A stretch of DNA of 64,000 nucleotides from Kitasatospora indigofera (GTDB taxonomy: Bacteria; Actinomycetota; Actinomycetes; Streptomycetales; Streptomycetaceae), in contig NZ_BNBO01000009.1 in assembly GCF_014655955.1 (NCBI RefSeq), positions 124,001 through 188,000 of the forward strand, written 5' to 3'. The position numbers and the translations under genes were made by a program. Below, piece after piece: positions 11,215 through 19,673 of the stretch; position 1 is the first letter of the stretch, and every line of letters starts with the position of its first letter. The notes below the pieces were generated by a model. It was not told the DNA's origin. It searched no databases and was given only the letters and a program-made list of their open reading frames with translations.

Positions 11215-12444
11215 TCAGCCGGCCTGCGCGGCACCCCCGGCCGGGGCCGGCGGGCAGAGGGACTTCACCAGCAGGCCGAGCACCGCGCGCTGCTGCTCGG
11301 CGCCCTTGGCACGGTCGAACGGGTTGTAGGACAGGGCGATCTGCCGTCCGCCGTCCTGGCTGCCGACCAGCGCCGCCTGGAACCCCTCGACGCTGCCGGT
11401 GTGGCCGAACAGGGGCCCGCAGGGGGAGTCCATCCGCTGCAGGCCCAAGCCGTAGCCGACGCCCGGGCGGACCTCCACCGTCCGCTGCATCTCCGCGAGT
11501 TCGGCCGGGCGGAGCAGCCGGCCGCCGAGCAGCGCGGCGAGGAAGCGGTCCAGGTCGGCGGTGGTGGAGATGCCCGAGCCGGCGGCCGAGCCGCCCGACG
11601 CGTTCTGCAGGGTGACGTCCACCGGGCCGGTGGACAGGCTGAAGTAGCCGTGCGCGTGCGGCTCGGGGACGAAGGGCGAGCTGCGCGGGAACGAGGTGCG
11701 GGTGAGGCCCAGCGGGAGCAGGATCCGCCGCCGCACCTCCTCCTCCCAGCTGCGGCCGGTCAGCCGCTCGACGACCATCCCGGCCAGCACGTAGTTGGTG
11801 TTGGAGTAGCTCCAGCCCGAGCCCGGCGGGAACAGCACCGGGTGCGCCGTCGCGATGTCGACCAGCTGCCGGGGCCGGTACGTCGCCCAGCGGCCGGTGC
11901 CGACCCAGCGCAGGATGTCCGCCTCGTCCTCCAGCTCGAACTGCGGGTCGTCGGTGTAGTCCGGTATCCCGCTGGTGTGGTTGAGGAGTTGGCGGAGCGT
12001 GATGCCGGACCCGCCGGGGACGGTGCCCGGCAGCAGGTGCTCCACGGTGTCGTCCAGCCGTAGGCGGCCCTCGCCGGCCAGTTGCAGGACGACGGTCGCG
12101 ACGAAGGTCTTGGTGATGCTGCCGATCCGGAAGTAGCCGTCCGCGCGCACCGGGGCGCGGGTGGCCAGGTCCGCGGTGCCGGCCGTGCCGCGCCAGGTCG
12201 TCCGGGCCCCTTCGCGGACCTCGGCCAGGGCCGCGGTGGAGCCGCCGGCCGCCACGACGTCCGCCAGCGCCTGCTGCAGGGCCGCCCCGTCGGCGCGCGC
12301 CGCCGTCGGCCCGGGGGCCGTACCGGGCGCCGTCGCCGCGCCGGCCGTCGGTGCGGTGGCGGCCAGCAGGGCCCCCGCCAGCACGCCGGTGGCCAGCCGG
12401 AGCCCGGTCCGGCCCGTGGGCGACAGGAACTGATGAACCGTCAT
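11215..12444 (-). CDS. Secreted serine hydrolase (beta-lactamase / D-Ala-D-Ala carboxypeptidase fold)
   Basis: Exported class C-type serine hydrolase of 409 residues. Start ATG 12444 has GGGAGG 7 bases upstream. Residues 1-38 form a Sec signal peptide (RLATGVLAGALLAATAPTAGA). Catalytic motifs are complete: Ser109-x-x-Lys112 (GSITKTF), Tyr213-x-Asn215 (YSN), His348-Thr349-Gly350 (FGHTGSVEG). The family includes D-alanyl-D-alanine carboxypeptidases, esterases and penicillin-binding hydrolases; sequence does not decide between them. It is convergent with the TetR gene and shares its direction with the amine oxidase behind it. Confidence 0.92.
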   Translation of the reverse strand: MTVHQFLSPTGRTGLRLATGVLAGALLAATAPTAGAATAPGTAPGPTAARADGAALQQALADVVAAGGSTAALAEVREGARTTWRGTAGTADLATRAPVRADGYFRIGSITKTFVATVVLQLAGEGRLRLDDTVEHLLPGTVPGGSGITLRQLLNHTSGIPDYTDDPQFELEDEADILRWVGTGRWATYRPRQLVDIATAHPVLFPPGSGWSYSNTNYVLAGMVVERLTGRSWEEEVRRRILLPLGLTRTSFPRSSPFVPEPHAHGYFSLSTGPVDVTLQNASGGSAAGSGISTTADLDRFLAALLGGRLLRPAELAEMQRTVEVRPGVGYGLGLQRMDSPCGPLFGHTGSVEGFQAALVGSQDGGRQIALSYNPFDRAKGAEQQRAVLGLLVKSLCPPAPAGGAAQAG

Positions 12445-12600
12445 GACACAACCTCCCGCTGGTCCCGGGCGCCCTGCCCGGCAGAGGAGACTCTTCCAGC
12501 CGGCCCGGCCGGGCACCTCCCGCCCGCGATGGGTCCCCGCTCCCTCCCGGGAGGGAACGCGAGCGCCCCGGAGCGTGCGGCGCCGAAGCGTGGGCGGGTG

Positions 12601-12646
12601 CCGGAGCGCGGCCCGGGCCGCACCCTCGGGCCGGGCCGCGCTCCGG
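12601..12646 (-). terminator. Strong hairpin terminator of the amine oxidase gene
   Basis: CCGGAGCGCGGCCCGG at 12601-12616 is perfectly complementary to 12631-12646, a 16-bp stem with a 14-base loop, 63 bases beyond the amine oxidase stop. Confidence 0.65.
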
Positions 12647-12708
12647 GCCGGGCCGCCACCCCGGCGGGGGCGGCGCCCCGGCCCGGGCGCCCGGGAGGAT
12701 GCCGCGGG

Positions 12709-14538
12709 TCAGCGCGGGTGGACCTCCAGGAAGGTGCGGACGGCGGACTCCAGCGCCCCCTCGATCCAGGCCGGCTTCAGGCTGGTGTGCTCACCCGCGA
12801 AGTGCACCCGGCCCTCCACCGTCCGGCTGGCGGGGTGCAGTTCGTGCAGCTGGCCGGGCGTGAAGATGACCGCCTCGCCGAGCGCGTAACGGGCCCGCGC
12901 CCAGGACTGGGTGGCGCCGACCCCGGTGAACTCGCTCCGGACGACCGGGCCGAACATCCGCTCCATGTCGTCGAGCGCGAAGGCGTACCGCTCGCCGGGG
13001 GTGAGCGAGTCCCAGCGCATCGCGTCGTCCGACCAGCTGTAGGAGGCCAGCACCACGCCGCCCGCCGACCCCTCGGGGGAGTGCGAGGGGAAGTAGGTGA
13101 ACCGGCTCGCGCTGTCCGAGACGCAGCCGCCGCCGGTGAAGCCGTTCGGCCCCTGCTCCCAGAACCGGGTCTTGAACTCCAGCAGCACCTTCGTCGCCGA
13201 GTCGTAGTGCAACTCGTTGACGGCCCGGCGCTTCGGGTACGACATCAGCGGCTCGACCGAGCAGAAGCGCAGCGCGCTGAACGGGATGGTGACGATCGCG
13301 TAGTCGCCCTCGAAGGACTCGGTGGGGGCGACCGGCGCGCCGTCGAAGGACTCCTCGGCGCCGCTCTCCGCGGTGGTGTCGATCCGCACGCCGGTGTCGG
13401 TCTGGACGAGCCGGGTCATCCGGCGGCCCATCCGGATGTCGTTGCGCAGCGGCGCGGCCATCGCCTCGGTCAGCTGGTCGGTGCCGCCCTCCAGCTCCCA
13501 GTAGCGGTTGGTGGGCTTGATCGCCGCGTGGTCGATGAGGGTCGGGATGAGCGAGTAGTGCAGCCGGGAGGTGAGGTTCTCCAGGGTGCCGGCCGCCTGG
13601 ATCTGCGCCAGGTCCCAGCCCGCCTCCTCCACCAGGTAGCGGTGGGTGGAGTGGTCGTCGTACTTCTGGAAGATCGTGGCCCAGGCGTCGATCTGCTCGT
13701 TGATGTCGGCCTCGGGGGACACCGTGACGGGCTTCAGCGCCTCGGTGACGGCGTCCGACATCGTCCGGCCGCCCGAGTTCACGCCGAAGGTCTTGTGCAG
13801 CTTGTCCGGCGCGTCGGCGTAGGCGTTCCGGCTGGTGGTCATCCCGTTCACCCGGATCAGCCGCTTGCCGTCCAGCTTCGGCGCCTTGAAGGTGAAGTCG
13901 TCCGGGCGGTTCGACCAGGTCTCCCCGGTGAAGGAGCGGTACACCACCGGTGGCACCGTGCCGGTGGGCTCGGCGCCGGGCGCGACGTCGGCGTTGTAGA
14001 ACAGCCGGCGCTTGAGCCCGAGCTTGTCGGCCAGCGCGCGGACCAGCGGGTGGAAGTCGGGCAGCCGCATCGCGCCGGCCTCCGCGTACAGCGCCTTGTC
14101 CTGGAAGGTGCGGAAGGTCTTCACCCGGCCGCCGACCCGGCTGGCGTTGGCCTCGATGATCACCACCTCGTGCCCGGCCTGCTTGAGCAGGCTCGCGGCG
14201 GCCAGCCCGGCCACGCCGGCCCCGACGATCAGGACCTTCTTCTGCCGGGCGCGCGCCGGGAGCCGGCCGTCGATCAGGATCCGCAGGTACTGCAGCGTGA
14301 GGTCCTCGCCGTTCTCCCCGACCAGCAGCATCTTGCGGGCGAGGTCGCGGCTCAGGTCCGGGTCGATGCCGCGGCCCTTGGGCGCCGTGCGGGGCGCTCC
14401 CACGGCCGGGCCGCCGGTCAGGGCGACGCCGCCGGCGACGGCGGCCGCCGCCGCGGCGGACCCGAGGAAGGTACGACGGAAGAGTCCTGGGGACCCGGTC
14501 CGTGCGGAAGCGGTCGAATTGGCACGCGGGTTGGGCAT
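12709..14538 (-). CDS. Tat-exported flavin amine oxidase (L-amino-acid oxidase type)
   Basis: FAD-dependent monoamine or L-amino-acid oxidase, 609 residues. ATG 14538 (MPNPRANST) is preceded by CAGGAG at 7 bases; a longer frame has no such site. A twin-arginine signal ([18 protein letters not shown], about residues 17-35) points to folded export. The dinucleotide-binding motif is [14 protein letters not shown] with [11 protein letters not shown] about 25 residues on; the C-terminal FAD contact is [18 protein letters not shown]. The product would oxidise an amine or amino acid with release of hydrogen peroxide and ammonia. No adjacent partner gene. Confidence 0.92.
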   Translation of the reverse strand: MPNPRANSTASARTGSPGLFRRTFLGSAAAAAAVAGGVALTGGPAVGAPRTAPKGRGIDPDLSRDLARKMLLVGENGEDLTLQYLRILIDGRLPARARQKKVLIVGAGVAGLAAASLLKQAGHEVVIIEANASRVGGRVKTFRTFQDKALYAEAGAMRLPDFHPLVRALADKLGLKRRLFYNADVAPGAEPTGTVPPVVYRSFTGETWSNRPDDFTFKAPKLDGKRLIRVNGMTTSRNAYADAPDKLHKTFGVNSGGRTMSDAVTEALKPVTVSPEADINEQIDAWATIFQKYDDHSTHRYLVEEAGWDLAQIQAAGTLENLTSRLHYSLIPTLIDHAAIKPTNRYWELEGGTDQLTEAMAAPLRNDIRMGRRMTRLVQTDTGVRIDTTAESGAEESFDGAPVAPTESFEGDYAIVTIPFSALRFCSVEPLMSYPKRRAVNELHYDSATKVLLEFKTRFWEQGPNGFTGGGCVSDSASRFTYFPSHSPEGSAGGVVLASYSWSDDAMRWDSLTPGERYAFALDDMERMFGPVVRSEFTGVGATQSWARARYALGEAVIFTPGQLHELHPASRTVEGRVHFAGEHTSLKPAWIEGALESAVRTFLEVHPR

Positions 14539-14781
14539 CGATGCTCCTGAAACAGAATTCGCATACGTCGGACCCAACGCCAACTGGAGCGAGTTGATCA
14601 GGGGCACGCGCCGACCTGCGGGTTCACCCGGCCGAGTGAGCGCCGGGGTCACCGTGGACGGACAGGTGAACGGTCAGGACCGCAGGGGGGACGAGCCGGA
14701 CGAGAACCCGCCGGACGAACCCGCCGGGCAGTTCGCCGGCCGGGTGTCCCACCGTCCGGGGGCCCTGTCCGTCCGGACGGC

Positions 14782-15276
14782 TCAGCCGAGTGCGGGCAGG
14801 GCGATCCAGTCCGCCCAGGAGATGTCCCGGCCGATGTACCGCGGGCTCTTCAGCGGCCAGCGGGCGGCGATCCAGGCCGGGACGAACGCGTCCAGGGCCG
14901 CCTCCACCTCACCGCCGGCCAGCTCGTCCACCACCCACCAGCAGATCTCGCCGTCGGCGCCGGGCTTCTCCGGCGGGTCGATGTACACGCAGCCCAGCAG
15001 CGCGGACTCGGCGGTGTCGAACAGCGCGTAGTTGAAGGACTGGTGGGCCGCGATCTCGACCGCGTGCCGGGCGAGGTCCGCGCGGTCGGCCTCGAAGCTC
15101 ATGGTGGCCGCCGGCCACCCCCAGGCCTCGCCGTACAGCGCCCACAGCCGCTCGCGCGAGCCCATGACGGCGGGGTAGTCGAGGTCGACGTCCGACTCCC
15201 TGATCGGACGCAGGTGGTGTCCGGGGAGGACCTCGGCGTGGACGGGATGGACGAAATCTTCAGGCAGCCAGCTCAT
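14782..15276 (-). CDS. GNAT-family N-acetyltransferase
   Basis: About 164 residues of the GNAT fold: LRPIRESDVDLDYPAVMGSR at the start of the domain, a central strand FALFDTAESALLGCVYIDPP and a C-terminal WVVDELAGG region. The best start is ATG 15276 (MSWLPEDF); a GTG at 15294 is an alternative, and neither has a strong ribosome site. Acetyl acceptor unknown. The neighbouring genes do not form an operon with it. Confidence 0.8.
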   Translation of the reverse strand: MSWLPEDFVHPVHAEVLPGHHLRPIRESDVDLDYPAVMGSRERLWALYGEAWGWPAATMSFEADRADLARHAVEIAAHQSFNYALFDTAESALLGCVYIDPPEKPGADGEICWWVVDELAGGEVEAALDAFVPAWIAARWPLKSPRYIGRDISWADWIALPALG

Positions 15277-15340
15277 CCCCCGGACGCTACACACCCGCGG
15301 CGGCGGTACCCAGCGAATATTCGGGCGGCCCCGGACGCGC

Positions 15341-15371
15341 GAGAGCCCCCGCCGCGGGGGCGGGGGCTCTC
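15341..15371 (-). terminator. Hairpin terminator of the ctaG-like gene
   Basis: GAGAGCCCCCGCC (15341-15353) pairs perfectly with GGCGGGGGCTCTC (15359-15371) around a 5-base loop, 53 bases past the stop of the minus-strand membrane protein gene. Confidence 0.75.
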
Positions 15372-15423
15372 GGCCGGTCCGGTGCTCCGGTTCGCTCCGG
15401 CTACTCGGCCGTTCCGTCCCCGG

Positions 15424-16461
15424 TCATTCGGTGACCGGTGCCGGGGTGACCGGCCCGGCCGGGGAGGCCGCCTGGGCACCGGCGGCCTCGGGCCGGCGGC
15501 CGCGCCGGTCCAGCGAGGCGAGGTAGTCGTTGTAGGCGTTCAGCTCGGCGTCGCCGTTGCGCTCCTCGGCCCGGTCGCGCCGGCGGGCCTGGCGCTCCTC
15601 GGACTTCATCCACTGGAAGACCAGCGCGATCAGCACGATCGCGGTCGGGATCTCACCGAACGCCCAGGTGATCCCGCCGGCGAGCTTCTGGTCCTCCAGC
15701 AGGTCGGTGCCGGGCGGGGCACCGGCCGCGGTGAAGGTGGTCACCAGCGGGTGGCTCGCCATCATCACCGCCACGCCGAAGAAGGCGTGGAACGGCATGC
15801 CCATGAACAGCTCGATGATCCGCAGCACGTGGCCCGGCCGGTGCGGCCCCGGGTCCGCGCCCATGATCGGCCAGAAGAAGAGCAGCCCGGCCGCCAGGAA
15901 GTGCGCCATCATCGCGATGTGCCCGAGGCGGTACTGCATCAGGAAGTCGAACAGCGGGGTGAAGTAGAGGCCGTAGAGGCTGGCGATGAACAGCGGGATG
16001 GTGAAGGCGGGGTGCGAGACCACCTTGACGTACCGGCTGTGCAGCAGTGCGACCAGCAGCTCGCGCGGCCCGCGCGGGCGGCCCTTCCCGGCCGGGCGCA
16101 GGGCGCGCAGGGCGAGCGTGATCGGGGCGCCGAGCAGCAGCAGGATCGGGACCAGCATGGAGAGCACCATGTGCTGGATCATGTGCGCGCTGAACAGCAC
16201 CATGCCGTAGTCGTTCAGGCCGGTGCAGGTCACCAGGACGACCCCGCCGACCCCGGCCAGCCAGCCGACGCTGCGGCCGACCGGCCAGCGGTCCCCGCGC
16301 CGGAGCAGCCGGACCACGCCCGCGGCGTACAGGGCGACGCCGGTCAGCGCGGCGATCAGGAACACCCGGTCGGGGGACCAGGTGAGCGCCGAGGAGAGCG
16401 AGAAGGGATCCAGCACCCCCATGCCCCCGTGGTGCATCCCTGCCATTCCGTCGTCGCCCAT
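15424..16461 (-). CDS. CtaG-like cytochrome c oxidase assembly membrane protein
   Basis: Polytopic membrane protein of 345 residues in the caa3_CtaG superfamily, linked to copper delivery or assembly of the terminal oxidase. Seven or so hydrophobic helices are visible. Histidines and methionines cluster at the N-terminus (MGDDGMAGMHHGGMG) and in helices (SAHMIQHMVLSMLVP, RLGHIAMMAHFLAAG), fitting copper handling. The tail from about residue 285 is charged, ending in a Pro/Ala stretch. ATG 16461 has GCAGGA about 9 bases upstream. A possible -10 element TAGGCT lies at 16529-16534 on the minus strand. Confidence 0.88.
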   Translation of the reverse strand: MGDDGMAGMHHGGMGVLDPFSLSSALTWSPDRVFLIAALTGVALYAAGVVRLLRRGDRWPVGRSVGWLAGVGGVVLVTCTGLNDYGMVLFSAHMIQHMVLSMLVPILLLLGAPITLALRALRPAGKGRPRGPRELLVALLHSRYVKVVSHPAFTIPLFIASLYGLYFTPLFDFLMQYRLGHIAMMAHFLAAGLLFFWPIMGADPGPHRPGHVLRIIELFMGMPFHAFFGVAVMMASHPLVTTFTAAGAPPGTDLLEDQKLAGGITWAFGEIPTAIVLIALVFQWMKSEERQARRRDRAEERNGDAELNAYNDYLASLDRRGRRPEAAGAQAASPAGPVTPAPVTE

Positions 16462-16665
16462 CGGCGGGTCCTGCTTTCCTTCGACGCGGCCCGCACGGGT
16501 CCGGTTCGTCCGTTTTGCTTCGGCATACAGCCTAGGCGTGGCTTACACCCGGCCCGCACCCGCCCCCGGTACGGCGTGCCGGGTGGCGCACGGAGCGGCG
16601 GACGGACCGGGCGGGCGGCCGGTGGAGCGCGGGCCGTCCCGCCCCGCGGACCGCGCGCCGCCGGC

Positions 16666-17073
16666 TCAGCCGATCTCGTAGTCGAACCAGATCCGGTGGG
16701 TGCCGTCGGCGTCGACCGTCAGCCCGCCGCCGCCGGTGATCCCGGCCAGCTCGCCGGTGCCGCTGGAGGGCACGAGGACGAAGAACTCGTTGCTGCGGTC
16801 GGTGCCGCCGGTGGTGGCCGAATGGGCGAAGTTGAAGGCGCCGTGCCGGCCGTTCAGCGAGCCCTCGAAGGACTCCATGGCCAGGTAGGTGCCCACTCCG
16901 GTCGCCTGGTCGAAGGCGGCGGTGAACAGCGTCGCCGACCGGCCGTCGACCTCGCCCTCGAACTGCTTCTCCATCGTCGCCACCCCCACCGGCACACCGG
17001 TGGGCAGGGCGGGGGAGGGCACCAGCTCGGTCGGGACGAAGCTCTTCACGCTGAACGTTCCTGAGGCTCTCAT
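16666..17073 (-). CDS. DUF3224 domain protein
   Basis: Small cytosolic protein of 135 residues, single DUF3224 domain from MRASGTFSVKSF to the end (HRIWFDYEIG). The central motif FEGSLNGRHGAFNFAHSATT is the family hallmark. Start ATG 17073. The family is widespread in actinobacteria, has a compact beta-barrel shape and no assigned reaction. Confidence 0.88.
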   Translation of the reverse strand: MRASGTFSVKSFVPTELVPSPALPTGVPVGVATMEKQFEGEVDGRSATLFTAAFDQATGVGTYLAMESFEGSLNGRHGAFNFAHSATTGGTDRSNEFFVLVPSSGTGELAGITGGGGLTVDADGTHRIWFDYEIG

Positions 17074-17376
17074 GGCGCCGATCGTACGGTCGGGGTCCGA
17101 CAGCCGGGGCGGTCGCCGGACGCCGGGCGTGCCGCTGCACCGGTGCCGCTCCACCGGTGCGTTCGATCCGGGCCGCTCGGCAGGAGACGGCGCTGCCGGG
17201 CCGGCGCGTCCGGCCCCGGGCCCGGCCGTCCGGATGCGGGCACCGGCGGTGGGGTGCGAGGCTCGGTCGGGGCGGCCGGTGCCGGCCGGGGCCGACGGCT
17301 CCCATCCACGCCGGGGAGCCGCTCCGAACAGACGGTGGCCGGTCCGCGGCCGACCAGCCGGAGCCCGGGAGGCCCC
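17074..17376. other. Intergenic region without a gene
   Basis: This 303-bp gap separates the divergent DUF3224 gene and the small membrane protein gene. It contains the repeated word CACCGGTGC twice (about 17138 and 17152) and otherwise GC-rich sequence. It must hold promoters for both neighbours, but I see no clear -35/-10 pair. Confidence 0.35.
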
Positions 17377-17760
17377 ATGAACCGTTCGCTGCTGCGACTC
17401 ACCGGCGCCGCCACCGCCGTCTACGGCCTCGCCGTGACGCGCCGGCCCGCTCTGCTGGCGAGGCCGTCCGGACTGACCGGCCCGGACGGCGAGGTGCCTG
17501 CGGCGGTGGCCGCCTGCGTCCGGCCGCTGGCGTTCCGGGACGCGGCCTGCGGCCTCGCGATGCTGCTGGCCCCCGACGACCGCAGCCTGCGCACCGCGAC
17601 CCTGATCCGGATCGCCTCCGACTTCGGCGACGCGGCCCTGCTCGCCACCGCCCTGCCCCGCCGCCGGCACCGGGCGATGGCCGTCGTGGTGTCGGTCGGC
17701 TGGGGCGCACTGTCCGTCGCCGGCCTGCTGCGGCCGGACGACCCCGCCGACCCGTCGTAG
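17377..17760 (+). CDS. Small membrane protein, unknown function
   Basis: 127 residues from ATG 17377, with GGGAGG at 17367-17372. Three or four hydrophobic segments are visible (TGAATAVYGLAV, AACGLAMLLAPD, ASDFGDAALLATAL, AVVVSVGWGALSVAGLL), with basic residues between them. The pattern LARPSGL followed by RPLAFRDAACG resembles DUF4267-type proteins, but I would not assign it firmly. It stands alone. Confidence 0.75.
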   Translation: MNRSLLRLTGAATAVYGLAVTRRPALLARPSGLTGPDGEVPAAVAACVRPLAFRDAACGLAMLLAPDDRSLRTATLIRIASDFGDAALLATALPRRRHRAMAVVVSVGWGALSVAGLLRPDDPADPS

Positions 17761-17803
17761 CGGCCCGGGCCCACGGCGCCGGGCCGGGACGACGCCCGGG
17801 CCG
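17761..17803. terminator. Hairpin after the small membrane protein gene
   Basis: CGGCCCGGGC at 17761-17770 pairs perfectly with 17794-17803; the loop is itself GC-rich and can fold in other ways. It directly follows the stop codon, between convergent genes. Confidence 0.45.
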
Positions 17804-17944
17804 GGCCTCCGGCCCGACCGGGTGCGGCCCCGGCGGGCCTCTCCGGCCGGCTCTTCGGTCCCCGTCGGGCTCAGGCCGCCCCGGGCGCCGGTACGAGGAC
17901 GTTGTCGCCGGCGCCGGCCTCCCCGGGGCCTGCCGAGGGTGCGG

Positions 17945-18292
17945 TCAGCGGTGGCCCAGTACGTTGATCACCAGCCCGTTGGGGTCCCGGACGAAGAAGC
18001 GGCGCACTCCCCATTCCTCGTCCTGCAAGGGGTGGACGATCTCCGCGCCGCTCTCCCGGACGGCCGCGTAGGCCGCGTCCACGTCGTCCACCTCGACGCT
18101 CATGTCGGGCGTGACCGGTGCGGTCCGGTCGCCGGCCATGAAGCTGATCTGCGCCGTCGGACTGGACGGGGAGGCCAGCGTCATGATCCAGCCGTGATTC
18201 ATGACCTCCTCGAATCCGAGCAGGCCGTAGAACTCCCGGCTCTCCTGCACAGCCTCCGACTGGACATTGGGTACCACGCGACGAACGGTCAT
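17945..18292 (-). CDS. VOC (glyoxalase/bleomycin-resistance) family protein
   Basis: 115-residue single-domain vicinal-oxygen-chelate protein, MTVRRVVPNVQSE to NVLGHR. The two beta-alpha-beta-beta-beta halves are seen: FYGLLGFEEVMNHGWIMTLAS in the first and VDDVDAAYAAVRESGAEIV with FFVRDPNGLVINVLGH in the second. Such proteins act as dimers on small electrophiles or bind antibiotics; the metal ligands are not all conserved (His32-like position present, Glu replaced), so enzymatic activity is uncertain. It lies just beyond the 3' half of the split ldhA. Confidence 0.85.
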   Translation of the reverse strand: MTVRRVVPNVQSEAVQESREFYGLLGFEEVMNHGWIMTLASPSSPTAQISFMAGDRTAPVTPDMSVEVDDVDAAYAAVRESGAEIVHPLQDEEWGVRRFFVRDPNGLVINVLGHR

Positions 18293-18507
18293 CGATCAAT
18301 TCGACCACCGTTCCCGGCCGGGTGTACAGGTCTGCATGTCCCGTCCGGGGGTCGAGTCGCCCGGCCAACCGGCCACCCGGCCACCCGGCCTCTTCGGTCG
18401 GCACCTCGACCGCGATGTCCTGGACCTCCCCGCCCCGGGTGAGGCGCTGCGCGGGCTGTCCGGCCGGGGTGGGACCTCGTGGCAGGCCGCCCTGCCAGGC
18501 TCTTCGG

Positions 18508-19200
18508 TCAGGTGTCCGTCCTGGGGACGAGGGTGTTCTCGTTGGTGCGGCCGGCTTCGAAGTCGTGGATGTTGCGGGCGGTGGCGTCGATGATCTGGCC
18601 GACGGCGGTGCGGGTGAAGTACGCCTGGTGGGAGGTGACCAGGACCTGGGGGAAGGTCATCAGCCGGGCCAGGACGTCGTCGTCGATGCCCTCCACCGAG
18701 CGGTCGAAGAAGAAGACGCCGGTCTCCTCCTCGTAGACGTCCAGGCCGACCCCGGACAGGCGCCCGGAGCGCAGGGTCTCGACCAGGGCGGCGGTGTCGA
18801 CGAGGCCGCCGCGGCTGGAGTTGACCAGGATGGCGTCGTCCTTCATGACGGCGAGGGCGTCGGCGTCGATCAGGTGGTGGGTGGCGGGGAGCAGCGGTAC
18901 GTGCAGGCTGATCAGGTCGCTGCGGGAGAGCAGTTCCTCGCGCTCGACGTACTGCATGCCGAGTTCCAGGCAGTGCGGATTGGGGGCGATGTCCCAGCCG
19001 AGCAGGGTGGTGCCGAAGCCGTGGGCGATCCGGGCGAAGCATTCGCCGATCTTGCCGGTGCCGACCACACCGACGGTCATGCCGTGGATGTCACGGCCCA
19101 TCAGCCCGTCGAGGCGGAAGTCGAACTCGCGGGAGCGGTTGGCGGCGCGGGTGAGGCGGCGGTTCACGGCCAGCGCGAGGGCCCACGCGTGTTCGGCGAC
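18508..19200 (-). pseudogene. ldhA: ldhA 3' fragment (left half of a split gene)
   Basis: C-terminal 228 codons of a D-2-hydroxyacid (D-lactate) dehydrogenase, from EHAWALALAV to the stop. It contains the NAD-binding domain (GVVGTGKIGECFARIAHGFG), the catalytic arginine region (NSSRGG), the Asp/Glu region (DVYEEE) and the catalytic histidine region (TSHQAYFT). The first 105 codons are absent here and are found at 35497-35811, so the gene was cut by insertion. Upstream of codon EHA the frame stays open to 19470 but that part (for example DSIDWFVVLDDLALQVQVL) bears no resemblance to the missing domain, so I read it as island sequence. Without the substrate-binding N-domain it should be inactive. 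Confidence 0.88.
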
Positions 19201-19608
19201 GGCGATCGGTGCGGTGTTGACGTTGGCGGCCAGGACCTGGACCTGGAGCGCCAGATCGTCGAGCACCACGAACCAATCGATCGAGTCCTTCGTGTTCTGT
19301 CCGTCCTTGCACTCGAACTCTGGGTGGACGGTCGTTCCCTCGATGTTCACTGCCGGCCTCCGACCAGACAGGCCTGCGGTGCCGGTCACACTCAGAGATC
19401 GCTTGGAGGATAGGGTTGCGGCGAGCCTGCCCACAAGCGTCCTCTGCGCCTTCTTCTCCTGGCTCAGCAAGCATGACGGATCCGCCGGTGAGACCGGGGG
19501 GAACCTGTGGCTGTTCCTTTCAATTGCGGACCGTTGTGCCCTAGTGAGACAGCGGTTCCTGCGGAGGCCTGGGATTGGGCGTGGTGGCCCAGGGGCGGGC
19601 TTTAACGG
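19201..19608. other. Left end of the island, no supported gene
   Basis: About 400 bp between the ldhA junction and the terminator of the LamG gene. A minus-strand frame from 19470 continues into the ldhA fragment, and starts MLSQEKKAQR; it has no ribosome site that I trust and no recognisable domain. The stretch 19440-19545 is less GC-rich than its surroundings. It may hold the left recombination site. Confidence 0.4.
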
Positions 19609-19642
19609 CAGGGGGGCGGCGACGATGTCGCCGGCCCCCCTG
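19609..19642 (-). terminator. Hairpin terminator of the LamG gene
   Basis: CAGGGGGGCGGCGAC (19609-19623) pairs with GTCGCCGGCCCCCCTG (19627-19642) with one bulged base and loop GAT, 32 bases past the LamG-protein stop. Confidence 0.7.
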
Positions 19643-19673
19643 GGTCAGGTGTCAGTGGGTGTTTCGGTGGGGG

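Noticed and set aside
12082-14550. 822-codon plus-strand frame opposite the amine oxidase
   Set aside because: Third-position GC bias keeps it open; the opposite strand holds a full FAD enzyme with signal and RBS.
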